Shown here in pieces: positions 1 through 9,800 of a stretch of DNA of 38,161 bases. The stretch comes from Candidatus Paceibacter sp. (GTDB taxonomy: Bacteria; Patescibacteriota; Patescibacteriia; Magasanikbacterales; UBA922). The notes below the pieces were generated by a model, which saw only the letters and a list, made by a program, of their open reading frames with translations, was not told the DNA's origin and searched no databases. The position numbers and the translations under genes are program-made. How positions within the stretch are numbered: the stretch's first letter is position 1; each line of letters opens with the position of its first letter. The stretch spans positions 1-38,161 of the forward strand of contig DYFM01000013.1 in NCBI GenBank assembly GCA_020725175.1. The letters are read 5' to 3'.

Positions 1-1337
1 AATACATATATTCAATTTCTACTTTTGTAGATAGCGCAATGCCCACTCATCCCACTTGGCTCTAATACATATATTCAATTTCTACTTTTGTAGATAGGCA
101 GGGCTCTACAAAAAAGATCTCTCTAATACATATATTCAATTTCTACTTTTGTAGATATAGCGAGCCAATCACAGCCCTTGAGACTCTAATACATATATTC
201 AATTTCTACTTTTGTAGATGCTAAGATAGTTTGTGAGTACCCTAGCTCTAATACATATATTCAATTTCTACTTTTGTAGATACGGGTATGCCGAACTCTT
301 GGAGTTTCTCTAATACATATATTCAATTTCTACTTTTGTAGATATGACAGTGGTCAGTACAATATCACTGCTCTAATACATATATTCAATTTCTACTTTT
401 GTAGATATGAATTGACTTGGTGAAATAAGATTCTCTAATACATATATTCAATTTCTACTTTTGTAGATTGTTTCTATCAATCAAGCACAGGAACTCTAAT
501 ACATATATTCAATTTCTACTTTTGTAGATTCTGAGTGCCTTGATCTGCTCGCAGCTCTAATACATATATTCAATTTCTACTTTTGTAGATGTGTGATCAC
601 GATACCAAGATCAGATCTCTAATACATATATTCAATTTCTACTTTTGTAGATCTTGACGCATGACGACGTAAATTTGAACTCTAATACATATATTCAATT
701 TCTACTTTTGTAGATTCAAGACATGGCACAAATGTCAAGTCACTCTAATACATATATTCAATTTCTACTTTTGTAGATAAGAATATGTTCAATCGTAATA
801 ACTGTCTCTAATACATATATTCAATTTCTACTTTTGTAGATAAATGACAATGTTATATTTATCATGAACTCTAATACATATATTCAATTTCTACTTTTGT
901 AGATTCTCTCGGCTGGACAGTTGGAAATTTCTCTAATACATATATTCAATTTCTACTTTTGTAGATTCTTCAACTGTCGTATTAATTTCCTTCTCTAATA
1001 CATATATTCAATTTCTACTTTTGTAGATGGATGAGAGAGCGCTATGATGTGATACTCTAATACATATATTCAATTTCTACTTTTGTAGATAAATCTCGCA
1101 ATGCCCCTCTCTTCAGCTCTAATACATATATTCAATTTCTACTTTTGTAGATTAGTAGGCTTCTTGAATTGGTCGCCACTCTAATACATATATTCAATTT
1201 CTACTTTTGTAGATGTTGGGGTGTTGATAGGTGTGAGGGTCTCTAATACATATATTCAACTTCTACTTTTGTAGATAGCCATACGATCGCGCCGACGGGG
1301 GCTCTAATACATATATTCAATTTCTACTTTTGTAGAA
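1..1337 (+). CRISPR. Type V-A (Cas12a-type) CRISPR array, 22 repeats (first truncated by the window edge) and 21 spacers of 25-27 nt
   Basis: 36-nt repeat CTCTAATACATATATTCAATTTCTACTTTTGTAGAT. Its 3' end AATTTCTACTTTTGTAGAT has the Cas12a crRNA handle (TCTAC-TTTT-GTAGA stem-loop). Repeats start at 1(partial), 60, 121, 184, 246, 308, 371, 433, 494, 555, 617, 680, 743, 806, 869, 931, 993, 1055, 1117, 1179, 1241, 1302. The last two repeats are degenerate (T>C at the CAATTT position; final T>A), so the right end is the leader-distal end. Confidence 0.98.
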
Positions 1338-1521
1338 AGGAAGGACATCCTGTTTATAATGCATCTTGATCCCCCCCCACAGCCCCCACCCTCACCCCCC
1401 ACCCCCACCCGAGGCGGGTAAACAAGGCGGGTAAACAAGGCGGACATGTGCGGCGGGGACATTCATTACTTGACAAAACTACAATTTTCATATATAATTC
1501 TGTAGGTAAGACTACAATTTT

Positions 1522-2652
1522 ATGAAAATAAAAAGAGATTTACAATTAAAAATAGAAAAATGGTTGTTTAAAGGTAAAATTTTGATTGTTTACGGTGCAA
1601 GACAGGTGGGAAAGACAACGCTTGCCAAGACATTACTATTAGAACATGGAAATATAGCTGATTACTATAATTGCGAGATTATTCAGGTGCGGCAGGCACT
1701 GGAAAAAGAAGACCCAATTTCTCTCAAAAAATTTTTAGGTGATGCTAAACTTATCGTTTTGGATGAGGCACAAAAAGTGCCAAATATTGGTCGGACTCTA
1801 AAGTTGTTGATTGATACGTATCCGGATATGCAAATTATTGCCACCGGATCCTCCAGTTTTGATTTGTCAAACCAAGTCAACGAACCTTTGACCGGTCGGG
1901 CTATTGAGTTTTCGCTATATCCATTTTCGCTTCGAGAATTGTCTCAATGTTACCGTCCTTATGAACTTGATGCTCAGTTACCCTTCTATCTACGGTTCGG
2001 ACTTTATCCGGACATCGCTCAGAGCGGTGAAACTGACGCAGAAACTTTGCTGACAAACATCAGTAACCAATATTTATATAAAGATGTACTTGAATTTGAA
2101 CATCTGAAGCGATCGGATCTGTTGGTACAACTCCTGCAGCTACTGGCGTTGCAAATAGGTCAGGAAGTTTCCATTCATGAGTTGGCAGTGTCTTTGCAAT
2201 GTGCTCGGGATACTGTGCTACGTTATCTGGATCTCTTAGAAAAATCATTTGTCATTTTTCACTTGCGGGCATTTAGCCGAAATCCACGGAAAGAAATCAG
2301 TAAAAAGCGAAAAATATATTTTTATGACGTCGGTATTAGAAATAGTTTGATTAGCCGCTATACACAACTGCCACTACGAGATGATGTGGGCGTGTTGTGG
2401 GAAAATTTTTGTATCAGTGAACGAAGGAAGTTCCTACAAATAACCGACCAACACCCGCAACAATATTTTTGGCGTTCTTTAACGCAAAAAGAAGTGGACT
2501 ATGTAGAGGAATATAATAATATACTCCGCGGGTATGAGTTTAAGTGGAAAAAAAATAATGTGAATCCGCCAAAAGATTTTCTTACATACCCTAATAGTAG
2601 TGTGACAGTAATCAATCATGATAACTATACTGATTTTTTTGGTTGTGGATAA
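1522..2652 (+). CDS. AAA_14/DUF4143-type ATP-binding protein
   Basis: Walker A GARQVGKTT, Walker B LIVLDEAQ, ATGSSSFDL motif, and a C-terminal nuclease-like DUF4143 region (EVDYVEEYNNILRGYEFKW). Confidence 0.85.
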   Translation: MKIKRDLQLKIEKWLFKGKILIVYGARQVGKTTLAKTLLLEHGNIADYYNCEIIQVRQALEKEDPISLKKFLGDAKLIVLDEAQKVPNIGRTLKLLIDTYPDMQIIATGSSSFDLSNQVNEPLTGRAIEFSLYPFSLRELSQCYRPYELDAQLPFYLRFGLYPDIAQSGETDAETLLTNISNQYLYKDVLEFEHLKRSDLLVQLLQLLALQIGQEVSIHELAVSLQCARDTVLRYLDLLEKSFVIFHLRAFSRNPRKEISKKRKIYFYDVGIRNSLISRYTQLPLRDDVGVLWENFCISERRKFLQITDQHPQQYFWRSLTQKEVDYVEEYNNILRGYEFKWKKNNVNPPKDFLTYPNSSVTVINHDNYTDFFGCG

Positions 2653-2727
2653 CATTCCCCGAAAAACATGCTATACTGTATTTACATGAATCATTACCTC
2701 AGTTAAAGAGAAAAAACAGGCCACCTC

Positions 2728-2751
2728 AGGAGTTTTGGGGTGATTTTGTGT
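2728..2751 (+). terminator. Candidate intrinsic terminator after the ATPase gene
   Basis: CACCTC-loop-GGGGTG hairpin followed by ATTTTGTGT. Confidence 0.45.
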
Positions 2752-2755
2752 CTTC

Positions 2756-2784
2756 TTGACAAGTGAGGAAAAATCATATATAGT
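2756..2784 (+). promoter_or_regulatory. Sigma70-type promoter
   Basis: TTGACA - 17 nt - TATAGT. Confidence 0.75.
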
Positions 2785-3121
2785 ATTGCGGCATTGAATT
2801 GTTTTGTGGCGACGCATAGGTAACGTTGCCATAGAACGGTTCTCTGACACTCCCAACCGTACACGCAGGACCTCTTCGGTAACGCGGATTGATGCGGATT
2901 ATACGCGAAATGACGCTGAACATAGCGGAATAACGTGAATAATTGCAATCACCGTTACTCAGAGGCACCTTCCGTCACTGTGTCTGAACCGGCTGCTTCT
3001 TCTGACGTGTGCTCGTGGATTATTCGTTTACTCGAAGCCCACATGCACATGAAAAACTTACAAACTAGCGAAAAATAACACCCAAAAGTGATACTGAGGG
3101 TGATTTTGTGTATAAAATTTA

Positions 3122-3202
3122 GTTTATTTGTTTATTAGTTTAAAAGTTTATTTGTGTAGAAAATTGCACTACATAAACAAGTAAACTAATAAACAAATAA
3201 AC
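3122..3202. repeat. Perfect 21-bp inverted repeat directly upstream of rpoB
   Basis: GTTTATTTGTTTATTAGTTTA (3122-3142) and TAAACTAATAAACAAATAAAC (3182-3202). Confidence 0.9.
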
Positions 3203-3224
3203 CCTTTAACTAATCAACGCTCCT

Positions 3225-6200
3225 ATGCCAACGTTCAAACGTCAGCCGACGAAAGAGCAAGAACGAAAGTTCTTCACCGACCTCAAGAGCGCGATCCCAA
3301 ATCCGGATCTGATTGAGGTACAAAAAGATTCCTACGCGTGGTTTTTCCGCGAGGGAGTAAAAGAATTGTTTGAGGAAATTTCTCCAATAACCGACTTTAC
3401 CGGTCGAGATTTGGAATTGTATTTTGAAGACTATTATATTGATGAACCGAAATTTGACGAGGTAACTTGTCGTGAAAAAAATATTACCTTTGAGGCGCCA
3501 CTTCGAGTAAAAGTACGACTCGTGAATAAGCGAACACAAAAAGAAATGACGCAGGAAATTTATTTGGGCGATATTCCGGTCATGACTCCACGAGGTACCT
3601 TTATGATCAATGGTATTGAACGTGTGGTAGTTTCTCAGCTCATCCGCAGTGCCGGAGCATTCTTTACGGCTGACGCTGTCCGAGGACGTCGCTATTATGG
3701 TGCTAAAATAATCCCAAATCGAGGGGCGTGGATAGAGGTGGAAACTGATCAAAACAACGTGCTTTGGATTAAGGTTGATCGCAAACGTAAGGTGGCAGCT
3801 ACCGCATTGCTTCGTGCATTTGGAATGAGTGACAATGAAACAATCATGAAAGCGTTTGCTGATGTAAATACGCATCCGAATATTGATTTTGTCGAGGCAA
3901 CGTTGAAAAAAGATGTTTCGACCACAGAAGAAGAAGGTTTGGTAGAAGTGTATAAGCGTATTCGCCCGGGAGACCTCGCGACAGCGGACAATGCCAAAGG
4001 CTTGATTCATGCCATGTTCTTCAACTTCGATCGATATGATTTGGGGCGTGTTGGTGTATACAAGTTTCATACCAAGTTTGCACTTGGTCTCAAGAACGAA
4101 GATTTTGATTCAAAGGAACAACGAGTTTTGTCGCTTGATAAATTGTTACTCGTGTTAAAAGAAGTGGTACGATTGAATGTCACCCAAGAAGAGCCGGATG
4201 ATATTGATCATTTGGGTAATCGTCGTATTCGCGCGGTTGGGGAACTTGTGCAAAACCGCTTCCGTATTGGTTTGGCTCGCATGGAACGTATTATCAAGGA
4301 TCGTATGAGTACGTATGAGCTAGACAGTTTGCAACCAAACAAACTGATCAACGCGCGGCCGGTCATTGGATCTGTTCGAGAGTTTTTCATGAGTTCACAG
4401 TTGTCGCAGTTCATGGATCAGATCAACCCATTGGCTGAACTCGAACACAAACGCCGGGTGAGTGCGCTTGGTCCGGGAGGTCTTGCTCGAGATCGTGCCG
4501 GTTTTGAAGTGCGAGATGTACATACCACTCACTATGGCCGTATTTGTCCGATTGCGACTCCGGAAGGACCAAATATCGGTCTCGTTGGACACTTGTCAAG
4601 TTATGCGAAGATGAATTCTTTTGGATTTGTGGAGACACCGTACCGACGTGTTATTAATCAAGTACCAAATGAAGCCCGGTTTACTGAAGGGGAAATTGCG
4701 CGGGAAGATATTGATGGCGTAGTAAAAGCTGGTGAGACGATTACTAAAGAGATAGCAAGTAAGCTCGAAAAAAATAAAGAGCTGAAAACGGTGTTGGTAA
4801 AAGCACGAGTAACCAATGAAGTGGTTCACTTGAATTCATTTGAAGAAGAACGAACCATTACTGCCGCGGCAACCACGACGATTGATAAAAACGGATACTT
4901 TGTTGATGAACGTGTGCCGGCTCGGTACCATGGTGAACCATCGACTATTGAAGTAGATAAAATTGAATACTTGGATGTAGCGTCCAATCAAATTTTGAGT
5001 ATCGCGACCAGTTTGATTCCATTTTTGGAACATGATGACGCGACTCGTGCGCTCATGGGAACAAACATGCAACGTCAAGCTGTGCCATGTATTACTCCGG
5101 ACGCGCCATTGGTTGGTACCGGCGTTGAGCGAGTAGCCGCGGAGAATAGTGGCTACGTTGCGTTGGCGGAAGAAGATGGTGAGGTCACGGCAGTTGATTC
5201 AGATCATGTAGAAATTACCGGAAAAAAAGGTACGGTCTATACATATCAATTGAATAAGTTTATCCGATCAAACGCTTCGAGTTGTATCAACCAACGTCCA
5301 CTCGTTACCTTGGGGCAAAAAGTCAAAAAAGGTGATCCGCTTTGTGATGGTCCTTCCACTGCCGGTGGAGAACTGGCTCTTGGGCAAAACGTCTTGGTGG
5401 CATATATGGTGTGGGATGGATACAATTATGAAGACGCGATTATTATTTCTGAACGGTTGGTGCAAAAAGATCGCTACACTTCCATTCATATCGAAGACTA
5501 TGTTACCGACATTCGTGAAACCAAGCTGGGACCGGAAGTGGTGACCAGTGATATCCCAAACGTGAGTGAAGAAAAGTTGAAGAATTTGGATTCAGAAGGA
5601 ATTGTGCGAGTAGGAGCGGAAGTGCATTCCGGTGATATCTTGGTAGGAAAGATTACGCCAAAAGGTGAAACTGAGTTAACGCCGGAAGAGAGATTGCTGC
5701 GCGCGATCTTTGGTGAAAAAGCACGTGATGTGCGTGATTCATCACTGTATCTCGAACACGGTGAACACGGAAAAGTCATCAACGTGCGCGTGTTTTCCAC
5801 GGAAGAAGGTAGTAAGCTTCAGCCGGGAGTGAATAAGCAAGTTCAAGTGACCATTGCTGACATGCGCAAGATTCAAGTCGGTGACAAGATGGCGGGACGT
5901 CACGGGAACAAGGGTGTTATCTCCCGCGTAGTACCGGTAGAAGACATGCCGTTTTTGGAAGATGGAACTCCGGTTGATATTATTTTGTCTCCACTCGGTG
6001 TCGTGTCTCGTATGAACTTGGGACAGCTTCTTGAAACGCACTTGGGTCTAGCTGCCAACGCACTTGGCTATCGAGCTGCTACTCCAACCTTGAATGGTAT
6101 TACCGAAGAGCAAATTAAGGCGGAACTGGAAAAAGCCGGCTTCCCAACGGATGGACAAATGCAGCTCTTTGACGGTCGAACCGGTGAACCATTTGATAAC

Positions 6201-6635
6201 AAGACAACAGTCGGTTACAACTACATGCTCAAGTTGAACCATATGGTGGAAGATAAAATTCATCAACGATCGATTGGTCCATACAGTTTGATTACCCAGC
6301 AACCGCTGGGAGGTAAAGCACAGTTTGGTGGACAGCGGTTTGGAGAAATGGAAGTGTGGGCACTGGAAGCCTATGGTGCGGCACATACCTTGCAAGAAAT
6401 TTTGACAATTAAATCCGACGACGTCCCAGGTCGGTCAAAAGCTTATGAAGCAATTATCAAGGGACAGCCAATTACTCGCGTGAATTTGCCGGAGTCGTTT
6501 AATGTCTTGGTGAAAGAATTGAAGGGACTTTGTCTCGATGTGCAACTGCTCAAAGAACAAAACGGTGAATTGGTCGAAGCGGGTGAGGAAACAGAAGAAG
6601 AACGTGATGTTGAGACTGTTGAAGTAGGGAAATAA
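3225..6635 (+). CDS. rpoB: DNA-directed RNA polymerase subunit beta
   Basis: 1136 aa ORF with RpoB motifs (ATPEGPNIGLVGHLSSYAKMN, GDKMAGRHGNKGVIS, GGKAQFGGQRFGEMEVWALEAYGA). Confidence 0.98.
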   Translation: MPTFKRQPTKEQERKFFTDLKSAIPNPDLIEVQKDSYAWFFREGVKELFEEISPITDFTGRDLELYFEDYYIDEPKFDEVTCREKNITFEAPLRVKVRLVNKRTQKEMTQEIYLGDIPVMTPRGTFMINGIERVVVSQLIRSAGAFFTADAVRGRRYYGAKIIPNRGAWIEVETDQNNVLWIKVDRKRKVAATALLRAFGMSDNETIMKAFADVNTHPNIDFVEATLKKDVSTTEEEGLVEVYKRIRPGDLATADNAKGLIHAMFFNFDRYDLGRVGVYKFHTKFALGLKNEDFDSKEQRVLSLDKLLLVLKEVVRLNVTQEEPDDIDHLGNRRIRAVGELVQNRFRIGLARMERIIKDRMSTYELDSLQPNKLINARPVIGSVREFFMSSQLSQFMDQINPLAELEHKRRVSALGPGGLARDRAGFEVRDVHTTHYGRICPIATPEGPNIGLVGHLSSYAKMNSFGFVETPYRRVINQVPNEARFTEGEIAREDIDGVVKAGETITKEIASKLEKNKELKTVLVKARVTNEVVHLNSFEEERTITAAATTTIDKNGYFVDERVPARYHGEPSTIEVDKIEYLDVASNQILSIATSLIPFLEHDDATRALMGTNMQRQAVPCITPDAPLVGTGVERVAAENSGYVALAEEDGEVTAVDSDHVEITGKKGTVYTYQLNKFIRSNASSCINQRPLVTLGQKVKKGDPLCDGPSTAGGELALGQNVLVAYMVWDGYNYEDAIIISERLVQKDRYTSIHIEDYVTDIRETKLGPEVVTSDIPNVSEEKLKNLDSEGIVRVGAEVHSGDILVGKITPKGETELTPEERLLRAIFGEKARDVRDSSLYLEHGEHGKVINVRVFSTEEGSKLQPGVNKQVQVTIADMRKIQVGDKMAGRHGNKGVISRVVPVEDMPFLEDGTPVDIILSPLGVVSRMNLGQLLETHLGLAANALGYRAATPTLNGITEEQIKAELEKAGFPTDGQMQLFDGRTGEPFDNKTTVGYNYMLKLNHMVEDKIHQRSIGPYSLITQQPLGGKAQFGGQRFGEMEVWALEAYGAAHTLQEILTIKSDDVPGRSKAYEAIIKGQPITRVNLPESFNVLVKELKGLCLDVQLLKEQNGELVEAGEETEEERDVETVEVGK

Positions 6636-6654
6636 AGAAACAACGAAAAAGGAA

Positions 6655-6770
6655 ACATCGAAATCTCTCCTCCTTATCGAGGAGGGGTTGGGGCAGGTAT
6701 AGTGAGTTTCAATCATCCCCCTAATTCTCTTCCCTTAAAAGAGAAGACGGAATGTCCCCTATCAACTCAA
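6655..6770. repeat. CCTC/GAGG palindromic intergenic repeat region (also seen near 11740-11900)
   Basis: atctctcctccttatcgaggaggggttggggcaggt and ttctcttcccttaaaagagaag in the rpoB-rpoC gap. Confidence 0.5.
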
Positions 6771-6800
6771 CAAAACTTTAGACTTTAACCTTTAGACTTT

Positions 6801-6830
6801 CCCGCCCGAGGCGGGTCCGCCTTGGGCGGA
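6801..6830. repeat. 30-nt double-hairpin element, copy 1
   Basis: CCCGCC-CGA-GGCGGG followed by TCCGCC-TTG-GGCGGA; opposite orientation to the copies at 25045 and 25118. Confidence 0.85.
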
Positions 6831-6848
6831 AGACTTTAACCTTAAACT

Positions 6849-9800
6849 ATGTCCCGAGATACACTTCATTCAATGGACTTCAACGCGCTTCTTCTCAAGG
6901 TAGCGTCACCAGAAGTCATCAAAGAATGGTCGTTTGGTGAAGTAAATAAACCCGAAACGATCAACTATCGAACCCAAAAACCGGAAAAAGGCGGGTTGTT
7001 TGCCGAAGAAATTTTTGGACCGACTAAAGATTGGGAATGTTACTGTGGCAAGTATAAAAAAATTCGTTACAAGGGAATCGTTTGTGATAAGTGTGGTGTG
7101 GAAGTTACACACTCCTTGGTTCGTCGTGACCGGATGGGGCACATCTCTCTGTCTTCTCCGGTAACCCATATTTGGTTTTTGCGATCAATTCCTTCCAAAA
7201 TCGGTTTGATTCTTGACTTATCGATTCAGGCACTGGAAAAAGTGATTTACTTTGCTTCTTTCATTATTACCTCTATCGATGAGGCAGGGGTGAAAGAAAC
7301 GCATGACGCGTTGAAAAAAGAATTTAAATCAAAAACAAAACAGATTGAACATGAGTTTGATCAAAAAGTGAAACAAGCCAATGACTCGAAAGCGGGAAGT
7401 GAGGCGTTGGAACAACTGGCGAAAGAACGTGATCGAAAGCTGCAAGCTTTGCAAGAAGAATTTGATGGCGCGGAACGAGATTTGAAAGATATTCGCATGT
7501 TGTCAATTGTTTCAGAAAATCGATATCAAGAATTGTCTTTGCGCTACGGTCACTTGTTTGACGCGGAAATTGGTGCGGGAGCAGTTCGAAAACTGCTTGA
7601 GTCATTGGATCTGGAAGAAACCGCGAAACGACTAGATAAAGAAATTGAAACCGCCAAGGGTGCAAAACGTGAACGATTGGTACGTCGCGTAAAACTTTTG
7701 AAAAATTTACACCACAATCATATTCGTCCAGAATGGATGGTACTCACTACTATTCCGGTTATTCCACCGGATCTTCGACCAATGGTCGCGCTTGATGGGG
7801 GCCGATTTGCCACCAGTGATTTGAATGATTTGTACCGTCGCGTGATCAACCGCAACAATCGTTTGAAACGCTTGCTTGAGCTCAATGCGCCGGAAGTCAT
7901 TTGTCGAAATGAAAAACGCATGTTACAAGAAGCAGTCGATGCGCTGATTGACAACAACGCGCGTGCCAGTAAGACCGTTACCGCTTCTACCGGTCAAAAA
8001 CGACAGCTCCGATCATTGGCAGATATTTTGAAAGGAAAACAAGGTCGTTTCCGCCAGAATTTGCTTGGAAAACGAGTGGATTACTCCGGTCGTTCGGTTA
8101 TTGTGGTTGGACCAAAATTAAACATTGATGAGTGTGGGTTGCCAAAACGCATGGCACTTGAGCTTTTCAAACCGTTTGTGATGGCAGAAATTATTAAACG
8201 AGAGTTGGCACACAATGTTCGTAGCGCTTCTCGTTTTATCGAAACCAACGCTCCGGAAGTATGGGATATTTTGGAAGATTTGACGACCAAAACCCGTGTT
8301 TTGTTGAACCGGGCACCGACACTCCACCGTCTTGGTATTCAAGCGTTTCGTCCTCGACTTGTGGAAGGAAAAGCGATTCGGTTGCACCCGCTCGTGTGTC
8401 CGGCGTTCAATGCAGACTTTGATGGAGATCAGATGGCGGTACACTTACCTTTGACGGAAGAAGCTAAGTGGGAAGCGGACAATTTGATGGCTGCAGAAAA
8501 AAATATCTTGAAGCCAGCGACCGGTTCTCCGGTAACTACGCCACAGCAAGATATCGCGCTTGGTTGTTATTACCTCACGAAGTATAATGAGAATGATGTT
8601 GAAGAAAGTAAAAAATATTTTTCCAATATTACGGAAGCATCATTTGCGTATAAAGCACGGAAAATTACACTTAAAGAGCGAATTGTGGTGCGATTTGAAG
8701 ACATGTCTCGTTTTCCGGAAGGAACCAGTCCGCTCGTTGAAACATCGATTGGAAGAATTTTCTTCAATGAGATTTTGCCAAACAAACTGGCATTCTACAA
8801 TGAAACGATTACAAAAAAGCACTTGAGTGCCATCATTCAGCTGTTGCTTGAATACTATGGACAAGAGGAGACCGCGCGCGTTCTTGATCGATTGAAAGCA
8901 CTTGGATTTAAATATGTTACCAAATCGGGATATTCGCTCGGTATGGATGACTTTGGTCATATTGAACAAAAGAAAGCCTTGCTTGAAGAAGGTGACGTGC
9001 GCATTCAGCAGGTAGAAGAACAGTTCCAAGAAGGGTTGCTCACTGACTCCGAACGACACAGTAAAGTGCTCGAAATTTGGACGGAAGTGAAAGACCGAGT
9101 GGTTTCTCATAACAAAGAAGCATTGGACAAAGACAAATCGGTGTTTGCGATGATTGACTCGGGAGCGCGTGGTTCATGGGGCCAGCTAGGTCAGGTTATT
9201 GGTATGAAAGGGTTGGTAGCTTCACCAAGTGGAGAAATTATTGAATTACCGGTCAAAGGAAACTTTAAGGAAGGATTTGAAGTGCTTGAATTCTTCATCT
9301 CAAGTCATGGTACCCGAAAAGGGTTGTCTGATACTGCGCTTCGTACCGCGAACGCCGGATACTTGACGCGACGTCTCGTGGATGTGGCGCAAGATGTTGT
9401 TGTCACCCAAGAAAACTGTGGTGATACGGTTGGTGAAGTGTTTACCAAAGAACAGTCGGAACAAATGGGTCAGCAACTTTCTGATCGTGTGGTCGGACGT
9501 TTTGTTCTCGAAGATGTGGTGGCGGATGGTGAGGTACTGGTACGTGCCGGAGAAGTCATTACCGAAGAGATCGCTCGTCAGATTGCAAAACGCGGAGTAA
9601 CCTCTGTGCATGTACGAAGTGTATTGCAGTGTTTGTTGCCAAAAGCGGTGTGTGTCCAATGTTATGGGTATGATTTGGCACATAATAAAACGGTCAAAAA
9701 AGGTGTGGCGGTAGGTATAATGGCTGCGCAATCTATTGGTGAGCCAGGTACCCAGCTTACCATGAGAACCTTCCATCTTGGTGGTGTCGCCGGTGGTGGG

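Noticed and set aside
33-1116. Spacers 1 (33-59) and 18 (1091-1116) share the 10-mer CGCAATGCCC
   Set aside because: With 21 spacers a shared 10-mer is plausible by chance; the rest of the two spacers does not align convincingly.
1522-2652. The ATPase next to the CRISPR array as a CRISPR-associated effector or adaptation protein
   Set aside because: It is an AAA_14/DUF4143-type ATPase, a family widespread outside CRISPR loci, and it lies at the leader-distal end of the array.
2703-2968. Overlapping short minus-strand ORFs (61-81 aa) upstream of rpoB
   Set aside because: No domain, overlapping frames, and located in a promoter-driven, hairpin-rich region better explained as RNA or leader.
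3210-4070. 286-aa minus-strand ORF antisense to rpoB (and many similar antisense ORFs in rpoB, rpoC, pnp and the surface genes)
   Set aside because: Lies opposite clearly coding sequence, composition is low-complexity/unnatural, and no recognisable domains. Treated as ORF shadows.
6794-6838. AGACTTT on both sides of the 6801-6830 element as a target-site duplication
   Set aside because: The word is already repeated in tandem on the left flank, and the two tRNA-Arg insertions show no duplication.
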